From the NCBI GenBank assembly GCA_005787645.1, contig SYAM01000051.1, positions 1 to 12,811 of the forward strand: a stretch of DNA of 12,811 bases, given 5' to 3'. The number at the start of each line of letters is the position of its first letter. The first letter of the stretch is position 1. Under the pieces are notes generated by a model. The model had not been told where the DNA came from. It did not search any database and was given only the letters and a program-made list of their open reading frames with translations. Both the position numbers and the translations under genes were made by a program. The stretch is from Actinomycetota bacterium. GTDB taxonomy: Bacteria; Actinomycetota; Actinomycetes; Nanopelagicales; Nanopelagicaceae. Below are positions 1 through 7,924 of this stretch, in pieces.

Positions 1-1194
1 AAGAAGTTCTATCCCACAAGTGTGTTGGTAACCGGATACGACATCCTTTTCTTCTGGGTTGCGCGCATGATGATCTTTGGATTATTTGCGATGGATGGTA
101 AGCCACCATTTCATACCATCGCGCTCCATGGTTTAGTCCGTGATAAACACGGCAAGAAGATGAGTAAGTCGCGAGGTAACACCATCGATCCACTGGAATT
201 CATGGATAAATATGGGGCCGATGCTCTCAGATTCTCTCTGGCACGCGGTGCTAATCCAGGAACCGACCAAGCCCTCGCTGAAGAGTGGGTTGCAGGTTCG
301 AGAAACTTTGCCACCAAACTCTGGAACGCATCGCGATTTGCACTTCTCAATGGCGCCACTACGTCTCGATCACTTCCGGACTCGAAGGCGCTGTCCCAGA
401 TTGATAATTGGATCATTTCGCGTCTCCACCAGACTATTAGGGATGCAGATGATTACTTTGAACGATTCGAGTTCGCCAAAGCCTGTGAAGCCATTTATCA
501 CTTCGCATGGGATGACTTCTGCGATTGGTACCTAGAGCTCTCCAAATCTTCAATCAATCAGGGTGGTGTTCAGGCTGAACATGCTCAAGCAGTCATTGGC
601 CATGTGCTCGATAATTTGTTGCGCATTCTTCATCCAGTGATGCCATTTATCACCGAAGCGCTGTGGAAACGTCTGACTGGTGGCGAGAGTCTGGTGATTG
701 CACAGTGGCCCGAAGCTCTAAGTGATCGCATTGATGAAACGAGTAATGCGGCGATGGAAGAGGTAAAGACGTTGATTACCGAGGTTCGCAGATTCCGCAA
801 TGATCAAGGGGTCAAACCTTCAAGCCCGATTCCGGGTCGATTTATAGGGATTGAACGGGGCGCTATTTCACACTTCGAGCAAGCGATTCGAAACGTGCTG
901 AAAATCAACGTTCCCGATGGTTCGTTCTCGGCATCAGGTTCCATTCTGGTAGGTGCAATTACCTGCGAATTTGATCTGTCAGGCACAGTTGACGTCGTAG
1001 CGGAACGGACTCGGTTGCAGAAAGACCTCGCCACGGCGGAGAAGGATCGTGAGACTGCACGAGTAAAACTTGATAACGCAGATTTCATGGCTAAGGCGCC
1101 CGAGAAAGTTGTTGCTACTATCAAAGCGCGGCTTGCAGAAACTGATCTAGAGATTGCGCGCATCACTGAACAATTAAGCAAACTGCCTCGCTGA
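1..1194 (+). CDS. valS: Valine--tRNA ligase, C-terminal part (5' end outside window)
   Basis: Class I aminoacyl-tRNA synthetase that charges tRNA-Val with valine in the cytoplasm. The reading frame is open from base 1, so only the last 397 residues are visible; the family is usually near 870 residues, and the HIGH signature and editing domain lie upstream. Seen here: the KMSKS ATP-binding signature at visible residues 53-57 (bases 157-171), followed by RGN and a DALRFSLA stretch typical of ValS; the helical anticodon-binding domain from about residue 130, with FAWDDFCDWYLE at 168-179; and the C-terminal coiled-coil arm (about 332-397) with the family phrase FMAKAPEKVV. That arm separates ValS from the otherwise similar IleS and LeuS. 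The TGA stop at 1192-1194 is 15 bases before folC, so the two are probably cotranscribed. A GTG at 22 is in frame but is internal and not the true start. Confidence 0.97.
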   Translation, partial: KKFYPTSVLVTGYDILFFWVARMMIFGLFAMDGKPPFHTIALHGLVRDKHGKKMSKSRGNTIDPLEFMDKYGADALRFSLARGANPGTDQALAEEWVAGSRNFATKLWNASRFALLNGATTSRSLPDSKALSQIDNWIISRLHQTIRDADDYFERFEFAKACEAIYHFAWDDFCDWYLELSKSSINQGGVQAEHAQAVIGHVLDNLLRILHPVMPFITEALWKRLTGGESLVIAQWPEALSDRIDETSNAAMEEVKTLITEVRRFRNDQGVKPSSPIPGRFIGIERGAISHFEQAIRNVLKINVPDGSFSASGSILVGAITCEFDLSGTVDVVAERTRLQKDLATAEKDRETARVKLDNADFMAKAPEKVVATIKARLAETDLEIARITEQLSKLPR

Positions 1195-1209
1195 GCAGAG
1201 TGGAATGAG

Positions 1210-2544
1210 ATGGCGAGCACTATCGAATCACGTTTGTCAGCAATCACCGACGAACTCAACAAACGTTGGCCAGAGAGCAAAATCGAACCAACGCTCGATC
1301 GCATTAAGTTGCTCCTAGATTATCTAGGTAATCCGCAAGAAAGCTTCCGCTCAATCCATATCGCAGGCACGAATGGCAAGACTTCGACATCGCGAATGAT
1401 TGACTCACTTCTGCAAGCATTCGGCATTCGCACGGGGCGATATACCAGCCCACATCTTGAAGATATGCGTGAGCGAATTTCACTAAATGGTGAAATCATT
1501 TCTCCGGAGTTCTTCGTTCACACATATGACGATATAAAGCCATACATCGAATTGGTCGATTCGCAGTCTGAGCATCCACTTTCCTACTTCGAAGTTCTCA
1601 CGGCGATGGCATATGCTGCTTTTGCTGATGCTCCAATTGATGTCGCAATCATCGAGTGCGGAATGGGTGGGGCATGGGATGCCACGAACGTAATCGATTC
1701 TGATGTATCGGTCATGACCCCGATTGGATTGGACCATCAGGAGTATTTGGGAGAGACGATTGCGCAAATAGCCGAGACAAAAGCGGGTATTTTCCGCGCT
1801 AGTAAGCCTTCAGTGCTTGCGCACCAAACCCGAGAGGCAGCAGAGGTATTGATTCGCGAGAGCGCACGTATCGAATCAATTCCGCTGCGGGAGGGATTGG
1901 ATTTTGCGCTTGCCCATCGTGATGTCGCAGTAGGCGGACAACTCTTAACCATTCAAGGTATTGGCGGTACATACGATGAGATTTTTCTCCCTCTTCATGG
2001 ACGCCATCAAGCGTCAAATGCCACGTTGGCCTTGACAGCGGTAGAAGCGTTTCTGGGGGGCGGTGCAGAACGTTTAGATCTTGATGTGGTGCGCGATGGT
2101 TTTGCGAATGCCACTTCACCTGGGCGCTTAGAAGTGGTCCATCGAAACCCGACTGTGATTATCGATGCTGCCCATAACCCACATGGTGTCGTTGCATTAA
2201 AGGAGGCGTTGAGTGAGGAGTTTGCCTTCGACAGATTAATTGCAATCGTGGCAATCCTAAGCGATAAAGATGTGACAAATTTTCTCGCTGAATTATCCGG
2301 CGTTGTGGATGAAATTATTGTTACGGAAAACTCATCTGCACGCGCGCTACCTACAGAGAAACTATTTGAGATTGCGAGTGATATTTTTGACGATGGCCTG
2401 GTCAGCTCGGCAGGTTCAATCAAGCGCGCTATCGAAATGGCGATTGATCGGGCGAGTCATCCGACGCAATCGGTGGGTATCCTCATCACAGGCTCTGTGG
2501 TGACTGTGGGGCAGGCGCGCTCGTTACTGAAGAAAGGCGAATAA
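1210..2544 (+). CDS. folC: Bifunctional folylpolyglutamate synthase / dihydrofolate synthase
   Basis: Mur-ligase-type enzyme that adds glutamate to dihydropteroate and/or to tetrahydrofolate, using ATP, in the cytoplasm. The 444-residue length is normal. Visible motifs in order: P-loop AGTNGKTST at residues 52-60; TSPHL at 79-83; the metal- and ATP-binding ECGMGG at 149-154; LDH at 174-176; the KAGI motif whose lysine (K191) is the one carbamylated in the family; GRHQASN at 264-270; PGRLEV at 304-309; and the C-terminal ligase-domain motif DAAHNPHG at 319-326. ATG at 1210 is the only sensible start: the ATG at 1205 is in another frame, and the preceding GAGTGG is only a weak ribosome site. 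Whether the enzyme does one or both reactions cannot be told from sequence alone. It ends 2 bases before the next gene, so coupled translation is likely. Confidence 0.96.
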   Translation: MASTIESRLSAITDELNKRWPESKIEPTLDRIKLLLDYLGNPQESFRSIHIAGTNGKTSTSRMIDSLLQAFGIRTGRYTSPHLEDMRERISLNGEIISPEFFVHTYDDIKPYIELVDSQSEHPLSYFEVLTAMAYAAFADAPIDVAIIECGMGGAWDATNVIDSDVSVMTPIGLDHQEYLGETIAQIAETKAGIFRASKPSVLAHQTREAAEVLIRESARIESIPLREGLDFALAHRDVAVGGQLLTIQGIGGTYDEIFLPLHGRHQASNATLALTAVEAFLGGGAERLDLDVVRDGFANATSPGRLEVVHRNPTVIIDAAHNPHGVVALKEALSEEFAFDRLIAIVAILSDKDVTNFLAELSGVVDEIIVTENSSARALPTEKLFEIASDIFDDGLVSSAGSIKRAIEMAIDRASHPTQSVGILITGSVVTVGQARSLLKKGE

Positions 2545-2546
2545 GT

Positions 2547-2867
2547 ATGCGAATACTCGGTTCGACAGTTCTGGTGATGGAGTCGTTGACCATGGGCTTT
2601 GCACTCTTGATTGCCATGAATTCATCCGACACCTGGGAGATAGTTGTGGGTGGCATTGTGGCCTTACTGCTTTTGCTCACGCCCGGCCTGCTGAAGAGAA
2701 AGTCAGGATGGATTCTTGGGTCAGCGCTCCAAATTCCTGTTGTTGGTTTTGGGTTGGTCGTGACGATGATGTACTTCCTTGGTGGGGTTTTCGCACTCCT
2801 TTGGATCGCCGCGATTGTTGTTGGCAGGGCAGGGGAGGCAGCCCGCGCTCGTCTGACCCCTCAGTAA
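2547..2867 (+). CDS. Small four-helix membrane protein, DUF4233 family
   Basis: A 106-residue hydrophobic protein with no known activity. It matches the actinobacterial DUF4233 family by length, its place directly after folC, and its pattern: an early Arg-Ile-Leu-Gly start, MES at 11-13, a Gly-rich second helix and FALLWIAA near the end. Four membrane segments can be drawn, at about residues 5-23, 31-48, 56-75 and 77-93. A short basic stretch (KRK, 50-52) lies between helices 2 and 3, and a charged tail follows helix 4. There is no signal peptide cleavage site, cysteine pair or catalytic motif that I can recognise. The start is well placed, with AAAGG at 2533-2537, nine bases before the ATG, and only 2 bases after the folC stop. 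The tight coupling to folC hints at a linked role, but no function can be assigned. Confidence 0.85.
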   Translation: MRILGSTVLVMESLTMGFALLIAMNSSDTWEIVVGGIVALLLLLTPGLLKRKSGWILGSALQIPVVGFGLVVTMMYFLGGVFALLWIAAIVVGRAGEAARARLTPQ

Positions 2868-2872
2868 GCCGT

Positions 2873-2878
2873 TAGGCT
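2873..2878 (+). promoter_or_regulatory. Possible -10 element (TAGGCT) of a leaderless ndk promoter
   Basis: TAGGCT fits the actinobacterial TANNNT -10 pattern. It ends 6 bases before the ndk ATG, which puts the expected transcription start on the A of that ATG. The 17-base gap before ndk also lacks a convincing Shine-Dalgarno sequence, as expected for a leaderless gene. A -35 element is weak: CTGACC at 2853-2858 has a spacer of only 14 bases. Inferred from spacing and motif alone. Confidence 0.5.
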
Positions 2879-2884
2879 GTAGCC

Positions 2885-3301
2885 ATGGAACGGACTCTGG
2901 TCTTAATCAAACCCGATGGGGTTCGTCGCAATCTCGTAGGTGAGGTCATTGCTCGAATCGAGCGAAAGGGTTACCTCGTTGCAAATATCCGCACGCTTCA
3001 GGCTGACCGTGCGTTGTTGGAAAAGCACTATGCCGAGCATGTTGGCAAACCCTTTTACGAACCGTTAGTTGAGTTCATGCTCTCTGGCCCAATTGTTGCG
3101 CTAATCGCCGAGGGAAATCGGGTCATCGAAGGATTTCGTTCGTTAGCAGGTGCGACTGATCCAACAGTCGCAGCACCAGGAACAATTCGTGGAGATCTCG
3201 CACGAGATCAAGGAACTAAGGTTGTGCAAAATATTGTGCACGGTTCAGATTCAGTTGAATCAGCAGAACGCGAGATTGCACTTTTCTTCGGAGGTAAGTA
3301 A
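2885..3301 (+). CDS. ndk: Nucleoside diphosphate kinase
   Basis: Transfers the gamma-phosphate of a nucleoside triphosphate to a nucleoside diphosphate through a phosphohistidine, keeping NTP and dNTP pools balanced in the cytoplasm. The 138-residue length is typical of bacterial Ndk. Motifs seen: TLVLIKPDGVRRNLVG at residues 4-19 with the nucleotide-site lysine K9; HYAEH at 48-52; ATDPTVAAPGTIRGDLA at 90-106; and the active-site NIVHGSDS at 116-123, where H119 is the histidine that is phosphorylated. All usual catalytic residues are present. The 17 bases upstream lack a Shine-Dalgarno site but contain a well-placed TAGGCT, so the mRNA may be leaderless. The TAA stop shares one base with the mreB ATG (TAATG), and GAGGT at 3291-3295 inside ndk serves mreB, so the two genes are translationally linked. 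Confidence 0.97.
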   Translation: MERTLVLIKPDGVRRNLVGEVIARIERKGYLVANIRTLQADRALLEKHYAEHVGKPFYEPLVEFMLSGPIVALIAEGNRVIEGFRSLAGATDPTVAAPGTIRGDLARDQGTKVVQNIVHGSDSVESAEREIALFFGGK

Positions 3302-4332
3302 TGGCAAGGACGATGTCGTTCATCGGTCGCGACATGGCAATCGATCTAGGAACTGCAAATACCCTGGTTTATGTGCGCGGTCGGGGCATTGTTCTCAATG
3401 AGCCAAGCGTGGTGGCAATAAATAAAGATACAGGCGGAATTCTTGCTGTCGGTCTCGAGGCTAAGAAGATGATCGGGCGTACCCCGGGAAATATCGTTGC
3501 AATCCGCCCTCTCAAAGATGGCGTGATCTCTGATTTTGATACCACGGAGCGGATGCTTCGATACTTCATCCAGAAAGTTCATAAGCGTCGCCACTTCGCA
3601 AAACCACGTTTGGTTGTATGTGTTCCTTCAGGTATCACAGGAGTGGAACAGCGTGCGGTAAAAGATGCAGGCTATGCAGCAGGGGCGCGCAAGGTGTACA
3701 TCATCGAAGAGCCGATGGCGGCTGCAATCGGTGCTGGGCTTCCCATCCATGAACCAACGGGAAATATGGTTGTTGATATTGGTGGTGGCACCACCGAAAT
3801 CGCGGTAATTTCATTGGGCGGAATCGTTACTGTCCAATCGATTCGTGTGGGTGGAGATGAACTCGATCAATCCATCATCTCTTGGATTAAGCGCGAATAT
3901 TCATTACTCCTCGGTGAGCGCACCGCAGAGGAAATCAAGATGGCGATTGGTTCAGCCTTTCCCGCTGTGGGAGAACCAGATGCTGAGATTCGCGGTCGCG
4001 ACCTAGTGACAGGCCTTCCGAAAACAATTCTCGTCACCGCCGAGGAGATTCGTAAGGCGATTGATGAGCCGGTCTCTCGAATTGTGGAGGCAGTGAAAAC
4101 TACTCTTGATAGCTGTCCGCCAGAACTTTCTGGAGACATCATGGATCGTGGGATCGTTCTTACTGGAGGTGGAGCGCTCCTTCATGGAATCGATGAACGC
4201 CTCCGCCACGAAACGGGCATAGCAGTTCACATCGCAGAAAATCCTTTAAATGCTGTTGTAATGGGGACCGGTCGTTGTATCGAGGAGTTTGAAGCTCTTG
4301 AGAAGGTTCTTATCTCCGAGCCTCGCAGATAA
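3301..4332 (+). CDS. mreB: Rod-shape-determining protein MreB (bacterial actin)
   Basis: Actin-like ATPase that forms filaments under the cytoplasmic membrane and guides the side-wall peptidoglycan machinery. The 343 residues match the family. The actin-fold signatures are in order: phosphate-1 loop DLGTANT at residues 15-21; EEPMAAAIGAGL at 136-147 (connect-1 region); phosphate-2 loop DIGGGTTE at 159-166; and the adenosine loop LTGGGALL at 287-294. The N-terminal segment MARTMSFIGRDMAI could give a short membrane-binding helix, as in other MreB proteins. DnaK is excluded by length and lack of a substrate domain; ParM and FtsA are excluded by the motifs. The start overlaps the ndk stop by one base and has GAGGT six bases upstream. 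The gene heads the mreB-mreC-mreD-PBP2-rodA set. MreB is absent from many Actinobacteria, so its presence is informative about lineage. Confidence 0.98.
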   Translation: MARTMSFIGRDMAIDLGTANTLVYVRGRGIVLNEPSVVAINKDTGGILAVGLEAKKMIGRTPGNIVAIRPLKDGVISDFDTTERMLRYFIQKVHKRRHFAKPRLVVCVPSGITGVEQRAVKDAGYAAGARKVYIIEEPMAAAIGAGLPIHEPTGNMVVDIGGGTTEIAVISLGGIVTVQSIRVGGDELDQSIISWIKREYSLLLGERTAEEIKMAIGSAFPAVGEPDAEIRGRDLVTGLPKTILVTAEEIRKAIDEPVSRIVEAVKTTLDSCPPELSGDIMDRGIVLTGGGALLHGIDERLRHETGIAVHIAENPLNAVVMGTGRCIEEFEALEKVLISEPRR

Positions 4333-4369
4333 CAGCCTCAACATCATCGGCTGAGAGTGGGGTGAAGCG

Positions 4370-5314
4370 TTGGCAACACCAGATAAGTCTCGCTCACGTT
4401 TCTTTCTCATCGCCCTTTTAGTAACTGCCTTGATTATCGTCACATTAGATTTGCGAGGAAGTGTTCCTGGTCAAACCTTCCGTGGAATTACCAATACAGT
4501 GCTTGCGCCATTCCAATCATTCTTCCGGTTTTTCTATGACCCCATAAGCAACTTCATTTCCGAAGCATCGAACCTTGGTCGAAGTGCTGACAAGATCAAT
4601 GAATTAGAGGAGAGGAATGCGAAGCTCGAGGAGGAGCTGAGCAGATTTAAGGTCGCGAAACGAGAGCTCGAACAGTTAAAAGATGTCTTGGATCTGGCTG
4701 CAGCAGGTCGCTACATGAGCGTGCCAGCGCGAGTTATTGCAGCGGGGTCGGCAGCAGGATTCTCACGAACGATTGAACTGGATGTAGGCACTCGAGATGG
4801 CGTGGCCACCGATATGACAGTCATCTCTGGCGCCGGCTTGGTCGGACGGGTTATCTCGGTGAGCGAGAACACATCCATCGCCCTCCTCCTAGATGACGAG
4901 ACCTTTAAAGCAGGCATCCGCATGGAAGCAAGTGGCATCCTTGGTGTGATTTCAGGGACTGGTAATTCTCAATTATCACTGACGCTCTTTGATTCATCCT
5001 CTGAATTGAGCGCTGGGAATCGAATGGTCGCTCGAGGAAGTAGTGACAGTCGACCATTCGTGCCGGGAGTTCCCGTGGGAACTATTACTTCAGTCGATCA
5101 GAATTCTGGAACGTTGACGAAAACTGCTCTCGTGAAGCCATTCGTCAATCTCAATTCGTTGGAGGTAGTTGCTGTCGTCACGGGGAAGGTCAGAGTGAAT
5201 CCGCGAGATTCATTACTCCCTCCAGCACCAAAACCAACGCCTACACCCACGGTCACCGTGTACATCACTCCAACACCAGAGCCATCCCCAACTCAGAGCA
5301 AGAAGGTGAATTAA
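4370..5314 (+). CDS. mreC: Rod-shape-determining protein MreC (TTG start)
   Basis: Bitopic membrane protein that joins MreB to PBP2 and RodA and helps activate wall synthesis. Its 314 residues comprise a short basic cytoplasmic tail (1-10), one membrane helix at about 11-28, an extracytoplasmic coiled coil at about 72-108 rich in Glu, Lys and Leu, and the two-lobed beta domain from about 117 to 275. That domain carries the family phrases ELDVGTRDGV (136-145), GLVGRV (156-161) and PGVPVGTI (232-239). A Pro/Thr-rich tail follows (about 284-308), which is not part of the conserved fold. TTG at 4370 is the only usable start: an in-frame TGA sits at 4352-4354, no ATG or GTG lies between, and the next ATG is past the coiled coil. 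GGGGTGA at 4359-4365 is the ribosome site. The 37-base gap after mreB is the longest inside the Rod block. Confidence 0.95.
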   Translation: MATPDKSRSRFFLIALLVTALIIVTLDLRGSVPGQTFRGITNTVLAPFQSFFRFFYDPISNFISEASNLGRSADKINELEERNAKLEEELSRFKVAKRELEQLKDVLDLAAAGRYMSVPARVIAAGSAAGFSRTIELDVGTRDGVATDMTVISGAGLVGRVISVSENTSIALLLDDETFKAGIRMEASGILGVISGTGNSQLSLTLFDSSSELSAGNRMVARGSSDSRPFVPGVPVGTITSVDQNSGTLTKTALVKPFVNLNSLEVVAVVTGKVRVNPRDSLLPPAPKPTPTPTVTVYITPTPEPSPTQSKKVN

Positions 5315-5316
5315 GA

Positions 5317-5829
5317 ATGCGCAAGACGATATTTTTCTTGCCTATCGCCCTTGTGGCGCTTGCCTTACAGAACGCGGTTGTTGCGCGTATCCCTTTCCCA
5401 TTTGCTGATCCATCGATTTTCCTCATCATTGTTCTTGCGTGGGCATTCTTGGAGGATCCGGAGTTCGCAGCGCTGCAAGGATTTATCTCTGGATTGTTAC
5501 TTGACCTAAATCCATTATCGGTAGGGCTGATTGGTCACTGGGCATTTGTGTTGGCAGCAGTCTGTTACGGAACTTCCGAGATGGGCGTACAACTTCGATC
5601 GAGTCGTCGCGCACCGCTAACCCTCACAGTTACCGTCACGGGTGCCCTGTTGATCTCACTCATGCTCTTTGCCATCACTAGTTGGTTGATTAGCGCCGAA
5701 CAAGGCCTTTCCTTCTCTCAGACAACACCTGGTGTCTTACTGTGGTCAGCTCTTATTACCCCGTTGTTATCACCGCTCATTATTCGAATGTCCTACTTTG
5801 CACAAGGAATTGGCACACGCAATGGGTGA
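5317..5829 (+). CDS. mreD: Rod-shape-determining membrane protein MreD
   Basis: Small integral membrane subunit of the elongation complex. It associates with MreC and has no known catalytic activity. The protein is 170 residues with five or six hydrophobic segments (about 4-22, 32-46, 50-66, 69-85, 100-125 and 138-158). The MreD signature is clear: GFISGLLLDLNPLSVGLIG at 55-73, with the Gly-Leu-Leu-Leu-Asp core, followed by a Tyr-Gly (84-85) that ends the next helix. The start is 2 bases after the mreC stop with AGAAGGTGA (5301-5309) upstream, which indicates coupled translation. Its last 8 bases overlap the PBP2 start. The protein family diverges fast, so the assignment rests on topology, the signature and position between mreC and the PBP2 gene. 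Confidence 0.94.
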   Translation: MRKTIFFLPIALVALALQNAVVARIPFPFADPSIFLIIVLAWAFLEDPEFAALQGFISGLLLDLNPLSVGLIGHWAFVLAAVCYGTSEMGVQLRSSRRAPLTLTVTVTGALLISLMLFAITSWLISAEQGLSFSQTTPGVLLWSALITPLLSPLIIRMSYFAQGIGTRNG

Positions 5830-7924
5830 TCGTTCTCGATACGCCACAATTTTTCTGCAGATTCTCCTCTTCTCGTTGATGGCTGCGCTACTAGGGCGCC
5901 TTTTTTATCTACAAGTTGCAGCCACCGAAAAATATCAAGATGCTGCCTTGGAAATTCAGAGTCGTAACGTTGTCACGCCGGCCACGCGAGGAATGATCCT
6001 GGATAGCGGTGGTAAACCCTTGGCGCTCAATCGAGTGGGGTTGGTTATCACCGCTGATCGATCGATTCTTGATAAAGAGCCAGATCGTGGAGTTGCTGCA
6101 CTGAAAGAAACGGCCAAGGCTCTCAAAATGTCTTACGAAGAGGTATTCGGAAAGACTCGTTTATGTGGCGAAAAAGTCGATCCTTCTCTGACCGGAGGGG
6201 CGCGTTGCTGGAATGGTTCGAGGTACCAGCCAATACCAGTCTCCGTCGATGCCTCAGAGGAGATAGCGCTCGCGATAGTGGAGCATGCAGAGCGCTACCC
6301 AGGAGTGAACGCATCCCCACAGGGTTTTCGCTATTACCCCGGAACTGAAGGAGTCAACGGTGCACACCTTCTCGGATACGTGGGCCCAGTGAGTGAGAAT
6401 GAGTTAGCAGCAAGCACAAGCAAAAAGTATTACCTCAATGAGTATGTAGGTAAAGCTGGGCTGGAGAAGGTATATGACGCTGACCTTCGCGGCGCTCCCG
6501 GAGTAAAGACCATCGTTGTTGATCGGAAAGAATCGGTAACCAGCACTCTCAAGGAGACCAAAGCGATTCCGGGCAATCATCTAGTCACAAGTATTGATGC
6601 GAAGTTACAAGCCGTTGTTGAACGTGAATTGGTCGCAGCAATCACTCGAGCCCGAGCAGGTGTAGTTGATAAGAAAGGACCGCGCAAGGCAGATTCCGGT
6701 GCGGCAGTTGTGATGGATGTGAAGACTGGCAGAATCCTCGCGATTGCTTCCTATCCAAACTATAATCCCAATATTTGGGAGCGAGGAATAACAGCCAAGC
6801 AAGCTAGAGATCTCTTTAGTACAAAGACTGGGGTACCAGCATTATCTCGTGCACTTCAAGGAACTTTCGCACCTGCCTCCGCGTTCAAAGTTGTTTCAGT
6901 GGCTGCGGCAGCAAAAGCGGGCTATGACTTAAACGGTAAATATGATTGCCCTGCTGAGTTCCAAGTGGGTAACCGAACTTTTCGCAATTATGAGAGTAAG
7001 GGCGCTGGTCGAATCACACTGGAACAAGGAATCGCAATCTCGTGTGACACGCTCTGGTATGAAATCGCGTACAACGAATGGTTAAAAGATGGCGGCTTAA
7101 GACCCAACAAAGAACGGAACGACTACTTCTATAATGCGGCTGCCGGATTCAATCTTGGTAAACGAACGGGAATCGATTTACCCTCTGAATCTGCTGGTCG
7201 TTTAGCTGATCGACAATGGCGCTCGCAATGGCACGACCGGAATAAGGATTTTTACTGCAATTATGAGAAGCGAGCAAAGAAATCACAACTGACCCCTTAT
7301 TTGATTGCTATCGCAAAAGAGAATTGCGTTGATGGTGGCAAGATTCGCGCAGGCGACGCGGTGAATTTTGCTATTGGGCAAGGTGATACGACTATGACTC
7401 CACTTCAGATGGCGCAAATCTACGCAGCCATCGCAAATGGTGGAACGATGTGGAAGCCCACTGTGGGCAGAGCGATCATCACGCCGACAGGCGAGTTGGT
7501 TCGAGAAATCGCGCCGGAGAAAGCGGGCACACTTCCCGTTTCGAAGAAGACTATGGCCTTTCTGAAGAGGTCATTACGTGCTGTGATTACATCAGGAACA
7601 GCACAATGGCGCTTTGCTGGAATGCCTATCGCTGTAAGTGGCAAAACGGGGACAGGTGAGGTGTACGGAAAGAATCCCGATGGCTCCAATAAAGATACAA
7701 CTTCCTGGTTTGCAAGTTATGCCCCATCGGATGCACCACGTTATGCAGTCGTGATGATGATTAGCCAAGGAGGAACGGGCTCGGGCACCTCTGGGCCATC
7801 CATTCGAAGAATTTACGAGGCAATCTTTGGGGTGCAAGGCCAGAAGATTGTCACTGAGCAAGCAATCTTCCCGTCGGCACCACCCTCGCAAATACCGCGT
7901 CGTCCGAAAGTTGATCAGCCATGA
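5822..7924 (+). CDS. mrdA: Penicillin-binding protein 2, class B transpeptidase of the elongation complex
   Basis: D,D-transpeptidase that cross-links new peptidoglycan during elongation, working with the glycosyltransferase RodA. I place the start at ATG 5822 (Met-Gly-Asp-Arg), giving 700 residues. The same frame is open back to 5732, but that would overlap mreD by almost 100 bases and put a non-family sequence in front. One membrane anchor lies at about 8-32. The pedestal domain follows, with RGMILD (56-61) and YVGKAGLEKVYD (208-219). The transpeptidase motifs are SAFK at 353-356 (nucleophile S353), SCD at 407-409 (SxD is normal for PBP2) and KTG at 608-610. C115 and C129 flank a short loop ending in CWNGSRYQPIPV, a possible disulfide outside the membrane. 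AAGGAA at 5804-5809 is a modest ribosome site. The gene overlaps mreD by 8 bases and rodA by 4. Confidence 0.95.
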   Translation: MGDRSRYATIFLQILLFSLMAALLGRLFYLQVAATEKYQDAALEIQSRNVVTPATRGMILDSGGKPLALNRVGLVITADRSILDKEPDRGVAALKETAKALKMSYEEVFGKTRLCGEKVDPSLTGGARCWNGSRYQPIPVSVDASEEIALAIVEHAERYPGVNASPQGFRYYPGTEGVNGAHLLGYVGPVSENELAASTSKKYYLNEYVGKAGLEKVYDADLRGAPGVKTIVVDRKESVTSTLKETKAIPGNHLVTSIDAKLQAVVERELVAAITRARAGVVDKKGPRKADSGAAVVMDVKTGRILAIASYPNYNPNIWERGITAKQARDLFSTKTGVPALSRALQGTFAPASAFKVVSVAAAAKAGYDLNGKYDCPAEFQVGNRTFRNYESKGAGRITLEQGIAISCDTLWYEIAYNEWLKDGGLRPNKERNDYFYNAAAGFNLGKRTGIDLPSESAGRLADRQWRSQWHDRNKDFYCNYEKRAKKSQLTPYLIAIAKENCVDGGKIRAGDAVNFAIGQGDTTMTPLQMAQIYAAIANGGTMWKPTVGRAIITPTGELVREIAPEKAGTLPVSKKTMAFLKRSLRAVITSGTAQWRFAGMPIAVSGKTGTGEVYGKNPDGSNKDTTSWFASYAPSDAPRYAVVMMISQGGTGSGTSGPSIRRIYEAIFGVQGQKIVTEQAIFPSAPPSQIPRRPKVDQP

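Noticed and set aside
804..1304. 166-codon open frame on the - strand across the valS-folC junction
   Set aside because: Lies opposite two clearly conserved genes, has low-complexity Ser/Arg-rich translation and no family motif; a shadow frame.
4333..4355. Possible hairpin CAGCC...GGCTG between mreB and mreC
   Set aside because: Only five pairs with an 11-base loop and no T-run; expected by chance.
5732..5821. Upstream extension of the PBP2 frame
   Set aside because: These 30 codons lie inside mreD in another frame, and the family's N-terminal anchor begins right after ATG 5822.
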